From contig CAZKBP010000024.1 in the NCBI GenBank assembly GCA_964551015.1, positions 1 to 64,000 of the forward strand: 64,000 nucleotides of DNA. Reading direction: 5' to 3'. The position numbers and the translations under genes were made by a program. The stretch's first letter is position 1; each line of letters starts with the position of its first letter. The notes below the pieces were generated by a model. The model was not told the origin of the DNA. It saw only the letters and a program-made list of their open reading frames with translations, and made no database searches. This stretch comes from CAZKBP01 sp964551015. Its GTDB lineage: Bacteria; Bacteroidota; Bacteroidia; Cytophagales; Microscillaceae. This document shows positions 53,150 through 61,205 of the stretch, one piece after another.

Positions 53150-54382
53150 TTGAACATTACACTCAAAATAGCCCGTCGATATTTCTTTTCCAAGCATAAG
53201 AAGCTATTTATCAATATCATATCCATCATCTCCATGATCGTGGTGATGGTAGGAACAGCTTCTTTGATTATTGCCTTATCTGTCTTTAATGGCTTGGAAG
53301 GGGTGGTCAGAAGCCTTCATTCCACTTTTAATCCTGATTTGCTGATTACGCCGCTCAAAGGAAAATCTTTTGTGGTGGAGGAAGATTTTTTGAAGCAAAT
53401 TCAAGATATCGTGGGCGTGGAAGTAATCACGGAGGTGATTGAAGACAACGCCATCCTTAATTACCGAGATGGGCAGATGGTCGTGACGCTCAAGGGGGTT
53501 AGTGATAATTTTATGAAGCGTACCAAGATGGACTCTACCATCGTGTACGGAGCCTTTATCCTCAAAGAAAGAGGACGCAGCTATGCCGTAATCGGGCGAG
53601 GGGTGCAGGCCATTATGTCCATCTCTCTGAACGATGACCTAGAACCGATGCAACTCTGGTATCCGAAGCGAGGTGAAAAACTTAATCTGAGTGGACTTGA
53701 TCCACGCAAGCGTTTTAATCGAAAAGTTATTTTCCCCAGTGGCGTCTTTTCTTTAGAACAGAGCTACGACCAGAATTACGTCTTTGTGCCCTTGGCCTTC
53801 GCCGAAGCCTTACTGGAATACTCAAATCGTCGCACGGCTCTTGAAATTCACGTACAGGCAGGGAGTTCTGTTCAACAAGTAGAGAGCAAGCTAGAAAATT
53901 TACTGGGAGATCGCTTCAGCATCAAAAATAGCGAAGAACAGGAAGAAAGTTTGCTCAAAGCCATCAAAATTGAGAAGCTCTTCGTGTATCTGGTGCTATC
54001 TTTCATCTTGGCAATTTCTTCTTTTAATATCTTTTTTTCTCTGATGATGCTCGTGATTGATAAAAAAAGGGATATTGCTATTTTTCAGGCCATGGGTGCT
54101 ACTGCCAGCGTGATTCGCAGGATCTTCTTGCTCGAAGGAGGAATTATCGCGCTCACAGGTGCTATCCTCGGGTTGGTTCTAGGAACGCTCATTTGCTTGA
54201 TTCAGCAGGAATATGGCCTTATTTCTATGGGAACCGCCACCACCATCGTGAGTGCTTACCCCGTGGAGTTACAAACTGGAGATTTTATTTATACAGGAAT
54301 TACCATCATCATCATCACACTCATTTCTTCTTATATCCCGGCCATCAATGCCACCAAAGTGGGCGTGAAAGAAAATATCTGA
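53150..54382 (+). CDS. FtsX-like ABC permease of the LolC/LolE type
   Basis: This 410-residue permease starts at a TTG, and its N-terminus (MNITLKIARRYFFSKHKK) is the family standard, so no ATG is expected earlier. A first helix is at about 21-45 and a MacB-type periplasmic domain at 46-265 with LSVFNGLEGVVRSL. A three-helix FtsX domain (about 270-405) has DKKRDIAIFQAMGATASVIR, the coupling-helix block. LolC/E-type complexes, with a LolD ATPase, release lipoproteins from the inner membrane. The LolD gene is not here. Confidence 0.9.
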   Translation: MNITLKIARRYFFSKHKKLFINIISIISMIVVMVGTASLIIALSVFNGLEGVVRSLHSTFNPDLLITPLKGKSFVVEEDFLKQIQDIVGVEVITEVIEDNAILNYRDGQMVVTLKGVSDNFMKRTKMDSTIVYGAFILKERGRSYAVIGRGVQAIMSISLNDDLEPMQLWYPKRGEKLNLSGLDPRKRFNRKVIFPSGVFSLEQSYDQNYVFVPLAFAEALLEYSNRRTALEIHVQAGSSVQQVESKLENLLGDRFSIKNSEEQEESLLKAIKIEKLFVYLVLSFILAISSFNIFFSLMMLVIDKKRDIAIFQAMGATASVIRRIFLLEGGIIALTGAILGLVLGTLICLIQQEYGLISMGTATTIVSAYPVELQTGDFIYTGITIIIITLISSYIPAINATKVGVKENI

Positions 54383-54393
54383 GAAAAACCTAT

Positions 54394-55215
54394 TCACGTG
54401 AGCTTTTTGAGTTGATACCAACCCTCTCTGACCCAGAGAAATACTGAGGTGTGATAAAGCCATACTCTGGCGGCTCGCAGGTATTTTCCTCGCTGTTTTC
54501 TTTGGATAAATTCTTTTTTCCAGAATTTAGAAGGATGGCTTTCGTTGAGGTCAGGTTGAACCCCTTCTAGTTCTTTTTCCCAAGAGTCATCTGGTTCGTA
54601 GCCAAATTTGATCAAATCTTCGGTGATAGAACCGTGCTTCTGAATCTGTCCTAATACACGGCTCTTATGCTTACGCCAATTGCCAATACTGTTGGAGCTT
54701 ACGGGGCGAAGCCCGCGGAGTGCTTTGAGAGAGTTTGGAGAGGGTTTAGAGACACGATGATACTCGCTAAATTTATGCTCTGTTCTCAAAAAAGGCATTT
54801 TTTCAGAAATTTTTGCCTGTACTTCATCGGGTCTGTGCACCATATCTTCATAGCGAATCATGAGGAATCTAGGATGATCTTTCAAGGCTTCATAGAATGG
54901 CATGTAGTTTTTCCAGTAGGCCAGATTGCTCCAATAGCGAGTTTGATCACTCCCGTGCATGCTCACGATCATATCCCGAGGGTCGCGGAGAAGATAAATC
55001 ACGTAGAGATTCTTCATCATTTTCAGAATAGGAGCAATCACGATGATGTCCTTGGGAGACTTCGTAAGATATACTTCCCCTTTTCGGGGGGGAAGGTTGG
55101 CAATGCGCCGGTCGTGCTCCTCATAGAGATCAATCTCATAAGAGCTGACCATCATCTCGGTCAGCAGTGTTGTGCCCGTGCGAGGGCCACAGCCTACGAT
55201 ATGGATTCTATGCAT
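54394..55215 (-). CDS. Sulfotransferase family protein
   Basis: This 273-residue protein has the PAPS-binding P-loop-like motif near the N-terminus (VGCGPRTGTTLL, residues 7-18) and the 3'-phosphate site in LLRDPRDMIVSMHGSD (about 75-90). FLMIRYEDMVHRP (about 117-129) is a further conserved block. It transfers a sulfo group from PAPS to a small molecule or carbohydrate. The acceptor is unknown. The stop codon is 11 bp from that of the convergent permease gene. Confidence 0.88.
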   Translation of the reverse strand: MHRIHIVGCGPRTGTTLLTEMMVSSYEIDLYEEHDRRIANLPPRKGEVYLTKSPKDIIVIAPILKMMKNLYVIYLLRDPRDMIVSMHGSDQTRYWSNLAYWKNYMPFYEALKDHPRFLMIRYEDMVHRPDEVQAKISEKMPFLRTEHKFSEYHRVSKPSPNSLKALRGLRPVSSNSIGNWRKHKSRVLGQIQKHGSITEDLIKFGYEPDDSWEKELEGVQPDLNESHPSKFWKKEFIQRKQRGKYLRAARVWLYHTSVFLWVREGWYQLKKLT

Positions 55216-55323
55216 CTTGCATCTTTTTTGGAGATAAATATTGCCGTCTCTTTACGAGACAGACTTGGCTCACAAACCTATCTCACATTTTGAAGCTCAT
55301 CAAGAAATTTTCTGATTTTATGC

Positions 55324-56970
55324 TCACACGTCCGATAGAACTCGCGCCGAAGACGCTGCCTCGGTTTTATTCTGAATAAGATCAGCCGCCTTCTCAGCGA
55401 TCATAATCACAGGCGCATTGGTATTACCCGACACGATAGTGGGCATAATAGAAGCATCTACTACTCTCAATCCCTGCACGCCGTGTACTCTCAGGTCTTG
55501 ATCTACCACGGCTGATTCATCATGACCCATCTTGCACGTGCCGATAGGGTGGTAGACGGTTTCCAAGGTTTTTTGGACGTGTTCCAAAATTTCTTCATCA
55601 CTTCCCAAATGCTCAGGGAAATGTATTTTGCTACAAAAAGGCTTAAAAGCAGGTGCTTGGTGAATGCGATGAGCCAATTTGACCCCCTTTATGAATAAAT
55701 CACGATCTTCCTCAGCTTCCAAGTAATTGGGCTGAATCAAAGGGGCTTCCAAGGGGTCTTTACTCTTCAAAGCGATGTAACCCTGGCTTTTAGGCTTGAG
55801 CAAGGTGGGCAGAATCGTGTAGCCATCCGTGGTGGGATAAGCGTTAGGATCATATATATCTGCACCGTAATCGCCAGAATGAACGGGTGAAAAATGTAAT
55901 TGTAAATTAGGGCGATCTAAGGAGGGCTCTGTCTTGACAAAAGCATTGGCCTCCAGAGGGCTGGAGGTAAAGGGGCCTTTTCGGAATAGTTTATACTGCA
56001 AAAGCCCTTTGGCCTGATTGAGCATTTTTAATCGATAATTAGCCGTGATTTTTTGATTACACAGGCTACTGACAAAGCAAAAGAGGTGATCCTGCAGGTT
56101 TTGTCCAACTCCGGGCAGATCATGTTTTAGCTCGATTCCCAGCTCCTGCAAATGCTTTCCTGGGCCAATACCAGACAGCATTAATAATTGAGGGGAATTG
56201 AAAGAACCAGCCGAGAGAATGACTTCTTTTCGCGCTTTGGCTATTTGAGGTTCACGGTTTTTCTTTCCCCGGAAAAACTCTACCCCCACCGCTCTGCCGT
56301 CTTCGATGAGTACTCTCTTCGTGTGTGCCTTGGTGATTACCGACAAATTAGACCGTTTGAGGGCAGGCTTCAAATAGGCTTGCGCCGTGCTCCAGCGTTT
56401 GCCTTCTTTGATCGTGAATTGAAATAAGCCAGCACCTTCTTGCTGTGCGCCGTTGAAATCGAAGTTTTCAGGAATTCCTACTTCTGTACAGGCTTTGACG
56501 AAGGCTTCTGCCAAAGGGCTTTTATAAATCTTGGCAAAAGAAACATTCAAAGGACCCTCTTGGCCGTGGTAGTTACTGTAAATTTGTTCGTTATGCTCCG
56601 CTTTTTTAAAATAAGGAAGGACATCTTCGTACGACCAGCCGAGATTACCAGCTTTTTGCCAGTCATTATAATCTTCTCGGTTGCCTCGGATATAAGCCAT
56701 CGCATTGGTAGAGCTACTTCCCCCCAAGGTTTTGCCCCTAGGTTGGAACATACGGCGTTGCCTCACGTGCGCTTGTGGTTCAGTCTCGTAAGCCCAGTCT
56801 ACTTCTGTCCGGTTTAGCTTAAAATAAGCAGCTGGAATATGGATTTCCATCTTGGTGTCTTTGCTGCCCGCTTCGAGTAATAATACTTGATGATTTGGAT
56901 TTTCTGAAAGGCGGTTGGCCAAGACACAACCTGCCGAACCAGCTCCTACGATAATATAATCAAACTCCAT
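55324..56970 (-). CDS. GMC family oxidoreductase (choline dehydrogenase-like)
   Basis: This 548-residue FAD enzyme has the N-terminal dinucleotide fold IIVGAGSAGCVLANRL (residues 6-21) and GMC signature 1 around GKTLGGSSSTNAMAYIRGN. Signature 2 is in GSFNSPQLLMLSGIGP. The C-terminal HPIGTCKMG holds the active-site His, and a final GNTNAPVIMIAEKAADLI completes the fold. Such enzymes oxidise primary or secondary alcohols to aldehydes or ketones. Choline is the best-known substrate, but no betaine-pathway gene is near, so the substrate is not fixed. Confidence 0.93.
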   Translation of the reverse strand: MEFDYIIVGAGSAGCVLANRLSENPNHQVLLLEAGSKDTKMEIHIPAAYFKLNRTEVDWAYETEPQAHVRQRRMFQPRGKTLGGSSSTNAMAYIRGNREDYNDWQKAGNLGWSYEDVLPYFKKAEHNEQIYSNYHGQEGPLNVSFAKIYKSPLAEAFVKACTEVGIPENFDFNGAQQEGAGLFQFTIKEGKRWSTAQAYLKPALKRSNLSVITKAHTKRVLIEDGRAVGVEFFRGKKNREPQIAKARKEVILSAGSFNSPQLLMLSGIGPGKHLQELGIELKHDLPGVGQNLQDHLFCFVSSLCNQKITANYRLKMLNQAKGLLQYKLFRKGPFTSSPLEANAFVKTEPSLDRPNLQLHFSPVHSGDYGADIYDPNAYPTTDGYTILPTLLKPKSQGYIALKSKDPLEAPLIQPNYLEAEEDRDLFIKGVKLAHRIHQAPAFKPFCSKIHFPEHLGSDEEILEHVQKTLETVYHPIGTCKMGHDESAVVDQDLRVHGVQGLRVVDASIMPTIVSGNTNAPVIMIAEKAADLIQNKTEAASSARVLSDV

Positions 56971-57052
56971 AATTAGATTCCTTCCTTTTGTAGATTTTTA
57001 GTAAAATTAGTGTATTATTTTGTAATAACTTAAGAATTGGACAAAAAGTTAA

Positions 57053-57079
57053 AAGCCCCTTCTCTAGGAAAAGGGGCTT
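57053..57079 (-). terminator. Intrinsic terminator of pyk
   Basis: AAGCCCCTT (57053-57061) pairs with AAGGGGCTT (57071-57079). On the minus strand TTAACTTTTTG follows. It lies right after the pyruvate kinase stop codon at 57084. Confidence 0.8.
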
Positions 57080-57083
57080 CATA

Positions 57084-58514
57084 TTATTCTACAATAGATA
57101 GCTTGATGACATTGGTGCGCGTTTTTTTGCCGATGGGCATACTAGCCAAGTTAATGACTTTATCGCCCTTTTGCAGGAGATTTTTTTTGACTAAAAAATC
57201 GAGCACATCTTGAAAAGTCTGGTCAGTAGATTCGAACTTATTGTAAAAGAAAGCCTTAATTCCCCAGACCATACTCAATTGATTGACCAAATCTCGATTA
57301 GAAGTAAAAATATAGATATCGGCCTGTGGGCGATGGCTCGCTACACGAAAAGCGGTGTAACCCGAGCTAGTCATACCAATAATGGCCTTGGCACCAATGT
57401 CCTCCACCAGGTAGTTAGCAGCGGCGATGACACTGTCGTTATTGAAGGTAGTAGACTCTTTGGCCAGATCAAAGTTCTTATGATAGATATTTTTTGATTT
57501 CGCTTCGGCAATTTCAATGGTTTTGGTCATGTACTCGATCACCAGGCGGGGGTATTTACCCACGGCTGTTTCTGCACTCAACATGAGCGTGTCTGCCCCG
57601 TCTAGTACCGCATTGGCCACATCATTGGTTTCGGCACGGGTCGGTCCGGGATTATCAATCATACTTTCCATCATCTGCGTGGCAATAATCACTGGCTTGG
57701 CGGCTTTGCTGCATTTACGCACGATGGTTTTTTGAGCCATGGGCACCTCTTGCATCCCTATTTCTACTCCTAAATCTCCTCTAGCCACCATCAGCGCATC
57801 AGAGGCGGCGATAATATCGTCTAGATTTTGCATAGCCTCGGGCTTCTCGATCTTCGCCACTACTTTACAATTCTTATTTTTTTGACGAATCATATGCTTC
57901 AGCAAGAGCATATCAATGTGCGAGCGCACGAAAGAAAGCGCGATCCAATCTACTTCCTGTTCGAGGCCAAACATGAGGTCTTCCGTGTCTTTTTCGGTCA
58001 GGGAGGGAGAAGAAATGGCTGTGTTGGGTAGGTTGATTCCTTTTTTAGATTTGAGTGCACCTCCGAACAAGATTTCGGTTTCTACGTCTGTTTTGTTGGC
58101 ACTAAGCACTTTGAGGTGAATTTTCCCGTCATCCATCAAGATCACGTCGCCCATTTTTACATCCTTGGGCAGGGCTTGATAGGTCGTACTGACCTTTTTG
58201 GAGGTACCCACCATTTCCTCGGTCGTGATGGTAAGCTTGTCGCCAGATTTAATCTCTACGCTGCCTTTTTCTACGGCACCTACACGTATTTTAGGGCCTT
58301 GTAAGTCTTGCAAGATACTTACATTAAAGCCGTATTCTTGATTGAGTTCGCGGATGTTTTTGATGACCTTGTGATGTTCTTCGTGTGTGCCGTGGGAGAA
58401 ATTGAGGCGGAAGACATTCGTACCTGCTTCCATCAACTCTAAGAGTTTTTCTTTACTATTGCAAGCTGGCCCTACGGTGGCCATGATCTTGGTTCTTTTG
58501 CGGTGTAATGCCAT
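57084..58514 (-). CDS. pyk: Pyruvate kinase
   Basis: This 476-residue enzyme converts phosphoenolpyruvate and ADP to pyruvate and ATP. Family blocks include RTKIMATVGPACNS, FRLNFSHGTHEEH, LQDLQGPKIRVG, ILMDDGKI, KIEKPEAMQNLDDII, MVARGDLGVEIGMQEVP, ATQMMESMIDNPGPTRAE and DGADTLMLSAETAVGKYP. The C-terminal allosteric domain is present. Length is typical. Upstream, 329 bp separate it from divergent acpP. Confidence 0.97.
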   Translation of the reverse strand: MALHRKRTKIMATVGPACNSKEKLLELMEAGTNVFRLNFSHGTHEEHHKVIKNIRELNQEYGFNVSILQDLQGPKIRVGAVEKGSVEIKSGDKLTITTEEMVGTSKKVSTTYQALPKDVKMGDVILMDDGKIHLKVLSANKTDVETEILFGGALKSKKGINLPNTAISSPSLTEKDTEDLMFGLEQEVDWIALSFVRSHIDMLLLKHMIRQKNKNCKVVAKIEKPEAMQNLDDIIAASDALMVARGDLGVEIGMQEVPMAQKTIVRKCSKAAKPVIIATQMMESMIDNPGPTRAETNDVANAVLDGADTLMLSAETAVGKYPRLVIEYMTKTIEIAEAKSKNIYHKNFDLAKESTTFNNDSVIAAANYLVEDIGAKAIIGMTSSGYTAFRVASHRPQADIYIFTSNRDLVNQLSMVWGIKAFFYNKFESTDQTFQDVLDFLVKKNLLQKGDKVINLASMPIGKKTRTNVIKLSIVE

Positions 58515-58782
58515 GAGAAATGGTGTTAGTCAGTTAAGTGTTTTTAAAATAAAAGGTATATCTCCAACGTGAGATTGTATTTATCAGCAAATAAGCTATC
58601 ACCTCTAAATTTATCAAAAAAAAGCAAATATAATTTTTTTGGAAAAGCAGTATACTGGAAAAATATTTTAGGACATTTTTTATTTTACTGAAATTTTACA
58701 TTAAATTAATGCAATTCCAAAAAAAAGAAAGGTAAGCTTGAAGTTGCTCGTAACCAAGGTTCAGGAAGATTTAATAAAATTG
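58515..58782. other. Divergent regulatory region between pyk and acpP
   Basis: The gap between the two start codons is 329 bp and AT-rich. The acpP-proximal part holds a probable promoter (58783-58814). I see no consensus promoter for pyk and no RNA gene. Confidence 0.5.
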
Positions 58783-58814
58783 TTTGACAAAACTACTTTT
58801 AATACATTTCTTTG
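58783..58814 (+). promoter_or_regulatory. Probable promoter of acpP-fabF-rnc
   Basis: TTTG (58783-58786), 20 nt, then TTTCTTTG (58807-58814). The -33 box is exact and the -7 box differs by one base from TAnnTTTG. The acpP start is 30 bp downstream. Confidence 0.5.
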
Positions 58815-58843
58815 CACTGTTTTTTAACTAAAATCAAATTACA

Positions 58844-59080
58844 ATGTCAGATATCGCACAAAAGGTGAAAGGCATCATCATTGATAAACTAGGGGTAGAA
58901 GAATCCGAAGTTACACCCGAGGCAAGTTTTACCAATGATCTAGGTGCGGACTCTTTGGATACGGTGGAGTTAATTATGGAATTCGAGAAAGAATTTGAGA
59001 TTTCTATACCTGATGACCACGCAGAGAATATCTCTACCGTAGGACAAGCGATCACTTACCTTGAAGAACACGTAAAGTAA
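58844..59080 (+). CDS. acpP: Acyl carrier protein
   Basis: This 78-residue acidic protein carries growing acyl chains in fatty acid synthesis. The phosphopantetheine attachment serine is in GADSLDTVELIMEFE (Ser near residue 38). The four-helix pattern and length match AcpP. It is followed by fabF (15 bp to its ATG) and rnc in the widely conserved order. Confidence 0.97.
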   Translation: MSDIAQKVKGIIIDKLGVEESEVTPEASFTNDLGADSLDTVELIMEFEKEFEISIPDDHAENISTVGQAITYLEEHVK

Positions 59081-59095
59081 AATCACCGTTTGTTG

Positions 59096-60349
59096 ATGAA
59101 TTTTAGAAGAGTTGTTGTTACCGGAATAGGCGCCCTGACTCCTTTGGGCAATGATCTAGCCACCTACTGGAAAGGTCTGGTCAATGGAGTCAGTGGTGCT
59201 GCTCCAATTACCAAGTTCAATCCCGAAAAGTTTAAAACGAAGTTTGCCTGCGAGGTCAAAGACTTTGAGGTCAAGGATTATATTGACCGCAAAGAAGCTC
59301 GGCGCATGGATTTGTTTACCCAGTATGCCATCGTGGTGACCGAACAAGCCATCCAAGATGCTAGCATAGATCTGGAAAAGATCAACTTGGATAAAGTAGG
59401 GGTCATCTGGGGATCAGGGATTGGCGGATTGAATACTTTTCAGGAAGAAATCGGGAGCTACGCCAAAGGGGACGGTACGCCACGATTCAATCCTTTTTTT
59501 ATACCCAAAATGATCGCTGACCTCAGTGCAGGGCATATCTCCATTCGTTATGGATTCAGAGGGATGAACTATGTCACGGTATCGGCTTGTGCCTCTTCTA
59601 CCAACGCGCTAGTAGATGCTTTCAATTACATCCGTATCGGGAAAGCCGATATGGTCGTGAGTGGAGGATCAGAAGCAGCCGTAACCGAAGCAGGAATGGG
59701 CGGATTTAGTGCCATGAAGGCACTCTCCGAAAGGAACGATAGCCCCCAAACGGCCTCTCGCCCCTTTGACAAAACAAGGGATGGCTTTGTGCTGGGAGAA
59801 GGAGCTGGTGCCTTGATCTTGGAAGAATACGAACACGCAATTGCCCGTGGTGCTAAGATTTATGCCGAAGTGGTAGGAGGCGGTATGTCTTCTGACGCGT
59901 ATCACATCACCGCACCTCACCCCGAAGGTGTAGGGATTATCCGTGTTATGCACGATGCCCTCGAGGATGCACAATTGGAGCCATCCAAAATTGATTATGT
60001 CAATGTACACGGCACTTCTACCCCCTTGGGAGACGTAGGAGAGCTCAAGGCGATCCAGCAAGTTTTTGGCGAACACGCTTACAAGCTGAATATCAGTTCT
60101 ACCAAATCCATGACGGGGCACTTGTTAGGAGCCGCTGGCGCAATCGAGTCTATTGCCTGTATTCAAGCGATTCAGCACGGAATCATTCCACCTACTATCA
60201 ATCATTCGGTGGTAGATGAAGAGATTGATCCCAAACTAAATCTGACGCTAAACCAAGCACAGGAACGTGAAGTGCGCTATGCACTGAGCAATACCTTTGG
60301 CTTCGGAGGGCATAATTTTTCTGTTATATTTAAAAAGTTTGAATCCTAA
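59096..60349 (+). CDS. fabF: 3-oxoacyl-[ACP] synthase II
   Basis: From the ATG at 59096 this is a 417-residue enzyme. Two TTG codons just upstream would add two residues and are less likely. The active-site Cys is in VSACASSTNAL. The two catalytic histidines are in NVHGTSTPLGD and, at the C-terminus, near NTFGFGGHN, with the Lys in TKSMTGHLLGAAG. It elongates acyl-ACP with malonyl-ACP. Its length and placement after acpP favour FabF over FabB. Confidence 0.97.
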   Translation: MNFRRVVVTGIGALTPLGNDLATYWKGLVNGVSGAAPITKFNPEKFKTKFACEVKDFEVKDYIDRKEARRMDLFTQYAIVVTEQAIQDASIDLEKINLDKVGVIWGSGIGGLNTFQEEIGSYAKGDGTPRFNPFFIPKMIADLSAGHISIRYGFRGMNYVTVSACASSTNALVDAFNYIRIGKADMVVSGGSEAAVTEAGMGGFSAMKALSERNDSPQTASRPFDKTRDGFVLGEGAGALILEEYEHAIARGAKIYAEVVGGGMSSDAYHITAPHPEGVGIIRVMHDALEDAQLEPSKIDYVNVHGTSTPLGDVGELKAIQQVFGEHAYKLNISSTKSMTGHLLGAAGAIESIACIQAIQHGIIPPTINHSVVDEEIDPKLNLTLNQAQEREVRYALSNTFGFGGHNFSVIFKKFES

Positions 60350-60354
60350 GTTAA

Positions 60355-61116
60355 GTGTTGAGCTTTGTGGCCCTTAGACTTATTCAATTATTCAAACTAT
60401 TTCAATTTATTTTTGGCAAGCGCAGAAAGCTAGCCAAGTCTATCAAGCGAATTACAGGGCTGATGCCTTTTAATCTAGCCCTGTATGATCTTGCCCTTTG
60501 TCATACCTCTGCCTCTAAAGTCAGCCCCAGTACTGGATACAAAGAATCCAATGAAAGATTAGAGTATCTTGGAGATGCGATTCTGGGTGCTGTAACTGCG
60601 GATTATCTCTTCAAAAAGTATCCCTTCGAGAATGAGGGCTTTCTTACGGAAATACGCTCTCGCATTGTTAATCGTGAATCTCTGAACAATCTCGCCAAAA
60701 AAATTGGGCTGGATGAGTTGATTGTCTACGAAGGAAATCTGCGGAGCCGCACGGCCTACAAATCTGTCAATGGAGATGCTCTAGAAGCGTTGGTGGGAGC
60801 TATTTATCTAGATCGTGGCTTTCGATGTTGCTATAATTTCGTGATTGACAAATTAGTCCTCAATCATCTTGACTTGGAAGAAATTGTCAACAATAATAAA
60901 AATTTTAAGAGCATTGTAATCGAGTGGGCGCAGAAAGAAAATAAAGACTTACGCTTCGAGATTATTAAGGAAAGTGGGAGTAAGCATCAGCGTGAATTTA
61001 TCGCGCAGATTTTTGTAGATGACCAGCCGCTGGCCACTGGAAGCGGTTTCAGTAAGAAAAAAGCAGAACAAGCCGCTGCACAAAAATCCTGTGAAGTACT
61101 GAATCTCAATAGTTAG
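60355..61116 (+). CDS. rnc: Ribonuclease III
   Basis: This 253-residue enzyme cuts double-stranded RNA in rRNA and mRNA processing. The RNase III signature is NERLEYLGDAILGAVTADY (Glu and Asp for Mg2+), and the second metal-site block is in NGDALEALVGAIYLDRGF. The C-terminal dsRNA-binding domain (about 180-250) ends KKKAEQAAAQKSCEVL. The start is a GTG at 60355, 5 bp after the fabF stop codon, so translation is likely coupled. Confidence 0.96.
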   Translation: MLSFVALRLIQLFKLFQFIFGKRRKLAKSIKRITGLMPFNLALYDLALCHTSASKVSPSTGYKESNERLEYLGDAILGAVTADYLFKKYPFENEGFLTEIRSRIVNRESLNNLAKKIGLDELIVYEGNLRSRTAYKSVNGDALEALVGAIYLDRGFRCCYNFVIDKLVLNHLDLEEIVNNNKNFKSIVIEWAQKENKDLRFEIIKESGSKHQREFIAQIFVDDQPLATGSGFSKKKAEQAAAQKSCEVLNLNS

Positions 61117-61124
61117 CTTACTGG

Positions 61125-61164
61125 TACTCGATACTGAGTATTTAGTAAATAGCTTTTTAGCTAT
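61125..61164. terminator. Small hairpins between rnc and the GAF sensor gene
   Basis: TACTC-GATACT-GAGTA (61125-61140) and ATAGCT-TTTT-AGCTAT (61149-61164) lie in the 89-bp gap between convergent genes. Either could help end transcription, but stems are short and no good T-run follows. Confidence 0.3.
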
Positions 61165-61205
61165 AGATTTCTCCTAAAACTCGGAACTAGCAAGCGCTGA
61201 ATAAT